Below, piece after piece: positions 56,240 to 64,000 of a stretch of DNA of 64,000 bases. The stretch spans positions 533,456,316 through 533,520,315 of the forward strand of contig NC_058519.1 of assembly GCF_904849725.1 (NCBI RefSeq), read 5' to 3'. Under the pieces are notes generated by a model. It worked only from the letters and a program-made list of their open reading frames with translations. It had not been told where the DNA came from and ran no database searches. A program made the position numbers and the translations under genes. Positions within the stretch are counted from its first letter, which is position 1, and each line of letters begins with the position of its first letter. This DNA is from Hordeum vulgare subsp. vulgare. Its lineage: Eukaryota; Streptophyta; Magnoliopsida; Poales; Poaceae.

Positions 56240-57876
56240 ACTTCACGCCCACGAAGCAGTGCCCTGGTCCTTCGCGTCCTTATCCTTGCCGCGGCTCCTA
56301 CTCCTTCTCCCTGCCGTCGCCGCCGCCGCCGCCCGTCGCTCTAGCCCCGCCCTCGAGGACCTCTGCGGCTCCCTGCTCCTTCTCCCTGCCGTCGCCGCCG
56401 CCGCCACTCTCCGCCGTGGCAACCGCCGCTCGCGTCGTTCTCCGTGTCGCCGTGGCTCCCTGCTCCTTCTCCCTGACGTCGCCGCCGCCGCCTCTCGCGT
56501 CGTTCTCCCTATCGCCGCCGCGGCCGCCACCGCCACTCGACATAGTTGGCCCCGCCCTCTTGGACCTCCGCGGCGCGTCTTCAACCTGGTAAGGTCTCTG
56601 TTCTGTTCGAATCCCCTGTTGAATAAATCCTAATGCATCTTCCTCTATCAGTTAGCTAGTTTTCTGAAACTGTACTGTAGCGAATCGTGAGGTCTACTCT
56701 TACTTTTGTAATTCAGAATAAGAGGAATAGAACTCCAGTAAGAAAAGTTGCAGCTTTCAGGCAAGACAAACACACTGTCTACTTCTCTGTCAGTTCATTG
56801 CAATTGCGTTCTTCAATCTTCAGTGATAACACCCCCTCTGAACAAAGATCATCATAATATGCGTGTTACTCCCCTATGAGTTTTGGTTAAATCACTCTTC
56901 TAGTTTGACCTTTGGATAAATCTGCATATTCCTACTAGTTTGGCCTTTGGACAAATCTGCATATTCCTATTAGTCTGCGGGTAATACTAAATTGTTTCTG
57001 CTTAAATCACTCTTCTATGGTGCTGGTTCTGTTGGTGCAAATCAGGAAGTGCTTACTGGAGTATATCTAATGTTTCTGTTTGATTATGTACACAAGCATT
57101 GTTGCCGATACGTGTTTTAGTTTCATGGGTGGAATTCAAATAACTTAGATTTGATTCTTTTTAATTGCAGGGTTTGACATGGAATATGGGAGTGCCACCC
57201 TCGAGAACATTGCAGAATATGACATGGTGATCAGTCAAATTTTTGGCAGCGAGGAAGAAGGTTACAATTACTATAATGCATATGCTCGGTCAAAGGGTTT
57301 TGGTGTTAGGAAGGAAGAACTGACCAGGAAGTCGGGCACGAACATAGCTTTTCATCGCCTTTATGTCTGTTGTAAAGAAGGATATCGGGCGAGGAAGCAC
57401 TTCGAAAAAATTGAACGAGTGCAAACTCCTAGGCCGCTGTCACGTTGTGGATGTGGCGCCCGGATGGAGATCGAGCTTCGTATGGATAATGGTGAATGGT
57501 TTGTAAAAGATTTTGTGGACGAACATAACCATCCACTCGCTAAGCCTGACGAGACAGCTTTCATAAGATCACATCGCGGGCTGAGTGATGTGCAAAAGGC
57601 TGATGTCATTGAGTATTGAATTGGTGGCCTTAGACACATCAAATAATGGAAGTAATGGAGAAGGATAGTGGTGGTTACAGTAAGGTAGGCTTTATTTCTC
57701 GGGACCTGTATAATTTTGTTGCCAAGTACAAGAAGAAAAAAATGTTTAGCACAAGTGATGCATCTCCTGGAAGTTTTTTTTGGTTGCATTGTGTGACAGA
57801 ACATTTAGTATGCTTAACAGGTATGACATTTCAGAAAATATATATGCAGTACATGATGAAACGGAGGGAGTACTAG
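56240..57876 (+). pseudogene. FAR1/FHY3-type DNA-binding domain gene fragment, copy A3
   Basis: Donor at 56589, acceptor at 57170, ATG at 57179. The frame keeps the full zinc fold (NYYNAYARSKGFGVR, CC, DEHNHP) but stops at TGA 57617-57619 (GAGTATTGA, against GAGTATGGA in the others), earlier than the shared stop. 57646-57876 is the shifted continuation. A repeat of CCGCCG in the 5' exon has a different length from A1 and A2. Confidence 0.7.
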
Positions 57877-58061
57877 TTAATATGTTGCAGCCTTTTTAAA
57901 TAAGTTATGTCTATTACTTGTGATTACTGGACTAGTTATTGCTCTACCATTTGATTGCATGAGCATGTGACAAATTTCATTGTACTTATAATCTACTTGC
58001 TTTTACTGAATTTACATTGGCTCTAATATGCATTGTTCGTCCATAATAACTAATCAGATTC

Positions 58062-58351
58062 GATATACATAACATCGGTACAAGCGGCACCGAATAACAG
58101 CACCGTATGCCATTGTGTACCGAAACATGGCGATATTGGGTGTGGATGGCTTCAACACGCTTCCAGCGAACTGCATGACCCTGTGCTACATCTTCTTCGC
58201 TGCAGCTATTGCCATCAACCTGATAAGAGACAAGGGACAACAACAAGCCACGGCCACGCATCAGCATCAGCATGTAATTACAGCCACTTCCGAGGACACT
58301 TGTTTTGTAGGCCAGAAGTTAGGTCCATGCAAACGAGAATTATCCGTATGA
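58062..58351 (+). pseudogene. YSL transporter fragment, copy A3
   Basis: A 2-bp loss (GAATAACAGC against GAATACCCAGC) shifts the frame before PAPYA. The downstream part ([21 protein letters not shown]) is intact to TGA 58351. Confidence 0.55.
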
Positions 58352-58792
58352 ATCCAATTTCCAAAACGATTGTAGCTGTTCCTTCACAATGTAAAAAAGG
58401 AAGAGGAAAAGACTCAAGAGGCAGAACAACAGATTAGGTGTAGGAGAATTTAACATTTTTTCTGCCTTGTGTAACTATGACTTGTTGTTCTGCCTGGTAG
58501 GCTGCAAGTTGTGTACTTGTGACTTGTGTGACATGTTCCTACAGAAAGCGGGTGCTTCCATTACTGAGGTTACAATACAACTGTTTGTCTAGCCTCGGAC
58601 TGAAGAAATGCACGTTCAGGTTCAGTTTCAGAACCCTGAATTCGCAACGACGAAGTTCCATGTGTTGGAGAGTGTATGTGTCCGGTGTGTTGGTCATGGC
58701 CCACCATCAGGAGAGTGCGTGTGTAATTAAAAAATGCAGTAGAAGTAACACAGGGTGATAATAATAAATAATTACAGACAAAACATTAAAAA

Positions 58793-58854
58793 TGCTCATT
58801 GGGGGAATCGAACCTATGACCTCGAGCAAATTAGTGCACCAACCAAACCAGCTG
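58793..58854 (-). other. tRNA-like sequence (B-box), copy A3
   Basis: Same as 2891-2952. Confidence 0.35.
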
Positions 58855-59159
58855 ATTATATACTTGTGATGTAAATTCATATACTTGTGATGTAAATTCT
58901 TAAGTATATAATTATTTACTTCACTTCAGGGAGGTTGTAATTAAAAATTAGGAAAATATATTAACTAGCGTCACAAAAAAAATTCTTTTGTACAGATAAG
59001 TCGAGTCATAAACATTTAGATCATCTACAGACGGAATCTAACCAAAGTATAGAGTGCAACGATAATAATAAATAAATAATTACAGACAAAACATTAAAAA
59101 ACATTCTATAGATAAGTCGAGTCATAAACATTTAGAGCATATGCAGGCGGAAACTACGG

Positions 59160-61240
59160 TGAATTTCATTGCTTTATGACATTTTATGTATTTTACATTT
59201 TTTTTTATGACAAACTACTAAAATACAAACCGAACGTGACAGAACGTGCATAATAGGCCATTCGGGTACAAGCCGAAAGGTTCAGTCTCTTACCACGTTT
59301 TTGTTTTCACTTTCTTCAATTGCTTCAAAAAAATTTCTAATACATTATATCATACTCGAAAGAATGGACGCCAAATTTCATTGATTTATGGCATTCTATA
59401 TATTTTTTATGTATTTTCGATGTAAAAACACTAAAATACAAGTCGAACGTGACGCAACGTGCATACGGTGTCGAAATTCGTTTAAATTTTACATATACGA
59501 CCAGCATGGGCATGCACATTTATTGGCCAAATTTTGTGTGATTTCATGCATGGTCAAAAATTGACCATGTTCATGGTAGGGGTTCGGGTACAAGCCAAAA
59601 GGATGACTCTCCTAGCACGTATCTTTTAACTTACTTCAATTGGTCCAAAAACAAATCTAATACATTGTACTCCCTCCGTTCCTAGATGTAGGGTGTATAG
59701 TTTTTTGTGAAAAAAATCAGATTATAAGGTGTATTCATTTGATTGACACTTTTGCCCCTGCAATAGCTAGTCCCACGCTTGGCCTTCCTAGAAAAAAGGA
59801 GATTACATGTGACGTTGTGCATGTTGTGGTTAGGTAAGATTTGTGGTTAGTTAAGAAAAAGATTAGCCGCGCGGGAGAGAGTCGGGAGGAGGCGCGCGCC
59901 ATGTTGATCGCGTGAGAATGCGCGGAGCAAAGGGGTGGCTGCGATTGGGGGAGTCTTTCCCTCAGGATCGGGGGAGAATGTGCCATCGTAGGATTTCTGG
60001 GATTTGTTACGCTAAACAAACTCAACTACCGAGAGAGAGGATCGAGGATTCCTTTTTTTCTTCCCTACTCTCACGTGATTATGGTAGGGGCATTTATGTC
60101 CAAAACCAACGAAAGTTCGTTTTCCAGGCCATGCGTTAATATTGGTGTAAAAAACTATACACCCTTCATCTAGGAACGGAGGGAGTATCATAGTGGAAAG
60201 AATGGATGCCAAATTTCATTGTTTTATGACATTGTATGTATTTTTATGTATTTTCAAAGTAAAAGCACTAAAATACAAGCCGAGCGTGACGCAACGTGCA
60301 TACGGTGTCGAAATTCGTTTAAATTTTGCATATACGACCAACATGGGCATGCACATTTATTGGCCAAATTTTGTGTGATTTCATGCATGGTCAAAAATTG
60401 ACCATGTTCATGGTAGGGGTTCGGGTACAAGCCGAAATGGTGACTCTCCTTGCACGTATCTTTTAACTTTCTTCAATTGGTCCAAAAACAAATCTAATAC
60501 ATTGTATCATAGTGGAAAGAATGGATGCCAAATTTCATTGTTTTATGGGATTGTATGTATTTTTATGTATTTTCGAAGTAAAAACACTAAAATACAAGCC
60601 GGACGTGACGCAACGTGCATACGTTGTCAAAATTCGTTTAAATTGTGCATATACGACCAGCATGGGCATGCACATTTATTGGCCAAATTTTGTGATATTT
60701 CATGCATGGTCAAAAATTGACCATGTTCATGTTAGGGATTCGGGTACAAGCCGAAAGGGTGACTCTCTTAGCACGTTTCTTTTCACTTTCTTCAATTGGT
60801 CTAAAAACAAATCTAATACATTGTATCGTAGTGGAAAGAATGGATACCAAATTTCATTGTTTTATGGCATTGTATGTATTTTTTATGTATTTTTGAAGTA
60901 AAAACACTAAAATACAAGCCGAACGTGACGCAACGTGCATACGGTGTCGAAATTCGTTTAAATTTTGCATATACGACCAACATGGGCATGCACATTTATT
61001 GGCCAAATTTTATGTGATTTTATTCATCCCCAAAATTAGACCATATTCATAGTAGGTCGTTCGGGTACAAGCCAAGTGGTAGTCTCCTAGTACGTTTCTT
61101 TTATTTTTCTTCTATTGGTCTCAAAAATTTTAAAGTACATCATATCATAATGAAAAAATGGATGCCAAATTTCATTGTTTTATGGCATTATATATATTTT
61201 CTATGCATTTTCGATGGAGAAAAACCCTAAAATAGAACTC
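59160..61240 (+). repeat. 318-bp tandem array, copy A3
   Basis: Units start near 59353, 60187, 60506 and 60826, with a partial one from about 61140. The palindrome made of CATGGTCAA and TTGACCATG is kept in three units. Confidence 0.9.
59670..60185. mobile_element. 516-bp Stowaway/Mariner-type MITE, copy A3
   Basis: Same ends, TA flanks and length as in the other arrays. Confidence 0.85.
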
Positions 61241-61474
61241 ATGAAAACCCTAAAATGGAGTCACGTACAATTTTAAGAAAAAACTTGATACTATGTATGG
61301 AACTGATCGTGCAGCACGGGAGTTACGTACAACGTACAACTCTCAGGAAAAAAGAGAGTTAGGTATAGCTGCCATTATTCTCAGGATAAAATAATAACAG
61401 AAACCACGCTCGCGTCCTTATCTAACTCACCCTACTATTAATTAGGGACGGCCATCAATCTAATCTGCCTCCAA

Positions 61475-61831
61475 TTGCCGCCGCCACCATTTTCACGTTG
61501 TCCTCCAGAAACAGCCATGGAGCATCGTGCTTATCATTCGCCACCAAGGAAAACGCCATCAGGCAATCCGCCGCCATCAGGGAATGCGCCGCCACGCAAT
61601 CCGCCGCCATCAGGCAATCCGTCGCCACGCAATCCGTCGCTCAACCCGCCAGCAGCCAATCCATCGCTTCCAGAGAACACACCAGCGGCCAATCCGTCGC
61701 GCAATCCGCCGCCATCAGGGAATCCGTCGCCATGCAATCCGTCGCTCAACCCGCGAGCAACCAATCCGTCGCTTCCAGAGAACACACCAGCAGCCAATCC
61801 GTCGCTCAATCCGCCACTGCTAGAGAACTCG
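61475..61831 (+). pseudogene. Pro/Asn/Ser-rich 5' exon, copy A3
   Basis: An ATGGAG start at 61517 is followed by HSPPRKTPSGNPPPSGN and NPSLNPP repeats, ending NPPLLENS at the ACTCG target site. The continuation NSPP...(62109 onward) is in B2 on the other side of 278 bp of LTR scraps. Confidence 0.5.
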
Positions 61832-61893
61832 CCTAATGATGTGATCCCGTTATCAAGTGACAACACTTGTCTATGGTCAGAAAACCTTGACTA
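61832..61893 (-). mobile_element. Angela LTR scrap (about 60 bp) at A3-B2 join
   Basis: CTAATGATGTGATCCCGTTA to CCTTGACTAT starts at the same A-block position as the scrap in A1. It then switches to a gypsy LTR tail (TCGGACCC). Confidence 0.85.
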
Positions 61894-62109
61894 TGGTCGG
61901 ACCCTGCTCTTACTCTTGGTGGTTATGTAATGTACTGATGTGACTCTGATGTAGCTTGTGGCGAGTGTAAGCCAATTCTATATATATCTCTTCTTTTCAG
62001 TACATGTACTTGTAACGATATCCATTCTTGCGACACGACGAGATGCGCTTCTATCCTTGACGAGGCCTTCGTGCCAAATTGAGGATAGGGTCGCATCTTG
62101 GGCGTGACA
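61894..62109 (+). mobile_element. Gypsy-type LTR tail (B2)
   Basis: Matches 38468-38683 and ends GGGCGTGACA. ATTCG (62110-62114) follows, one base from ACTCG. Confidence 0.65.
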
Positions 62110-63595
62110 ATTCGCCACCCCTGAGTGCCCCATATCATGTGTCGCTGCCTGCTCCACCACCGTCGCTCCGTCCGCCCGCGCTTCCCATGGCCAAACTCCT
62201 TCCGTCGTTGCCATAAAGAGGAAGAGGCAGGGGAACCACATCATCCAAGGCAGCGCACCTCCTGCGGCACCACCAACTTTCAGTCTTCCTCCGGTGGTGC
62301 CTGTCAAGGCCGTGGGTACGAGGAAGAAAACCCCCTTCATCGTCCCATCCGATGCAAGGACGAAGGCCCTGAGGAAGAAGGTGATCTCGACAAGGGTTTG
62401 GGCTCCTCCTCCACCATCGTCCACCCATGGCATCCACATTCACGGCGGCTCCGCTGGTATGCCTACAACATGTTCGATGAAACAGGCGGGAGGTATAAAT
62501 TTCATTCGTTTGCTTTTTTGCTCCGGTGATCTATGCTTCGGGCGTTCAGGACACTAGTTTGAGCTTTGCCGGTTAAATTTTGTACCCAAGATGTGCCCTC
62601 CACATATACTGAGATGTTGGTCGAGAGCGTGGTGCATTTGAGTGCCCACTTGGTGATTTTGATTCGACTTATGTTAAGGTCGAGGCGGAGGTGAATCAAG
62701 AGAATGACAGTGGTGATGAAGTGCAAGTGATCGACGGGGCCGAATGTGATGCTCAAGTGGGGACGACGGACAACTACACGAAGACGAAGGATTTGTGCTT
62801 AGTTCAAGCATGGGAGAGTATTCTCTTGATGTTGTGATCGGCAACGGACAAAGCTATGGAACCTATTGGCAAAGGGTCGTGGACAAATTCCACCAAATGA
62901 TGGCATTCCCTTTCGGCCAGAGCTCGAAGTCACTTCAAGGCTATTGGGACACCATAAAAAATGAGTCTGATGGAGAGGATGCTTGGATCACATGCGAAAT
63001 GCACCTCCATGTGGCATCACTAGTGATGATTTTGTTAGTATTTCTTTGTCTTGATGGCTTTGGCTCCGTGTTGATATGAAGCAAGTGCAGAACTCATACT
63101 TGTATCAGTTTTTTGTGTGTAGGATCGCATCGTCAATGAGTACTATAATAAAACCCCGGGCAACAATGTACGTCATTCAATCTTCCTCATTGTTGGCAAT
63201 AGTTCTGGTATGATGAGAGGTGAAGGCTGAGGGACAAAGAATGCCCCCCAAAGAAAGGTATCAAATTGGAAGATGATGATAATGATGATAGCGATGATGC
63301 ACCAAGAGAAGGGTGAAATAAGGACAAACCAGATGGAAACAATAAGGATAAAGCAAGAGTGAAGAGGAAGACCAGGGCAATCACTTTGAGAGATCAAATT
63401 GGTGAGATGGACAAGATGAAAGAGACCATGTTAGCCTAGCGTTGGGATCCTAAATTTTCCTAGGCCGAGGAGAAAGAGAAGCACAAGGAGAAGAAGTGGG
63501 AGAATAGGTGTTACTTTGAGGAGTGCAAGATTGCCCTGGAGGAGCAAAAGTGGAAGGACGAGAGGACCATTGAGGAGGATCGACTCATGGTGATG
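62110..63595 (+). pseudogene. SANT/NAM-associated (PIF/Harbinger ORF1-like) gene, 5' and middle part, B2
   Basis: Same breaks as B1: stop after MAKLLPSLP, frame change, 1-bp loss in the SANT part near 62820, and in-frame stops in the Lys-rich region near 63312, 63437 and 63462. The shared lesions show the gene was already dead before B was duplicated. Confidence 0.6.
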
Positions 63596-63597
63596 AT

Positions 63598-64000
63598 TGA
63601 TACATCTTCAATGTATCTATATTTTTTTTATTCTATGCTATTATATTATCATCCTAGGATGCTTTTTGGGTGTTTATATATCAATTAATATTATTTTTTA
63701 GCACTAACCTATTAACCCAGTGCTCAGTGCCACTTGTTATTTTCTACATGTTTTTGGCTTTTTAGGTTTACAGTACAAAACAAAGTTCAATTGCAATGAA
63801 ACTTTTTTGGTGATTTTTTCTGGACAAAAGGAAGATCTGAAAGCGCCGGCAGGAGTCCAGAGGCCTGACGAGAGGAGCACCACTCAACCAGGCAGGACCA
63901 GGGGGCTAGGGTGCGCCTGGTTGCCTCGTGCTCCCCTCGACTGCCTCCTGGCGTACCTCTTCGTCCTATAAATTCACATGTATCCCAAAAACCCTAATGA
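63598..64000 (+). mobile_element. Solo-LTR copy, start (runs off the window)
   Basis: TGATACATCTTCAATGTATC follows ATGAT at 63593-63597, the same junction as at 40172. Continues beyond the window. Confidence 0.85.

Larger units (their letters stand above)
55967..61831 (+). repeat. Segmental duplication block A, copy 3
   Basis: Same order as copies 1 and 2. It retains the segment near 56041-56140 missing from copy 2. It ends AACTCGC at an Angela scrap, as copy 1 does. Confidence 0.9.

Overview
The window is plant nuclear DNA, almost certainly from a Triticeae grass (wheat, Aegilops or a close relative). It holds long BARE/Angela/WIS-type Copia LTRs, TA-flanked Stowaway MITEs with CTCCCTCCGT ends, CCG-rich grass-type first exons and nested LTR insertions. 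There is no rRNA, CRISPR, operon or prokaryotic feature. Only one gene model looks possibly intact (24935-26862). Everything else is transposon, repeat, gene fragment or pseudogene. Names come from motif recognition by eye, without database support. || LAYOUT. Two blocks recur. Block A (about 5.9 kb) holds a FAR1-type DNA-binding-domain gene start, a Yellow-Stripe-like (YSL) transporter fragment, a tRNA-like stretch, a 318-bp tandem array carrying a 516-bp MITE, and a Pro/Asn/Ser-rich exon. Block C (about 6 kb) holds the 3' end of a SANT/NAM-associated (PIF/Harbinger ORF1-like) gene, a hairpin with 57-bp repeats, two Stowaway MITEs and a 27-bp minisatellite. Order: A1 (1-5901); Angela LTR scrap; Ty3/gypsy gag-pol scrap (5985-8207); Angela LTR end and solo-LTR tail (8204-8565); C1 (8566-14568); A2 (14569-20328). 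An exact-offset tandem copy of 4,996 bp follows (20906-25901). Next is a single-copy mosaic D (25902-31587) with the 3' exons of a PMD/Ulp1-like gene and LRR and NADP-malate-dehydrogenase scraps. Then come a chimeric Copia element (31588-38346), a gypsy LTR tail, and B1 (38684-40166), the 5' part of the SANT gene. A solo LTR (40172-49984) follows, split by a complete minus-strand Angela-type element (41650-49866). Last are C2 (49985-55966), A3 (55967-61831), an Angela scrap, B2 (62110-63595) and the start of the next solo LTR. || HOW IT FITS TOGETHER. Once insertions are removed, the end of A, then B, then the start of C form one gene: a Pro-rich N-terminus, a basic and SANT-like middle, and a Gly-rich tail. 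An LTR with target duplication ACTCG and a solo LTR with target duplication ATGAT split it. Angela (target duplication GTTGT) sits inside the solo LTR. The GTTGT and ATGAT junctions occur in both C1 and C2, so the large duplication came after both insertions. In A2 the Pro-rich exon is instead joined, 6 bp past the ACTCG site, to a PMD/Ulp1-like gene. The same 5' exon therefore has two different 3' partners. The exact 4,996-bp tandem copy is either a very recent duplication or an assembly artefact.
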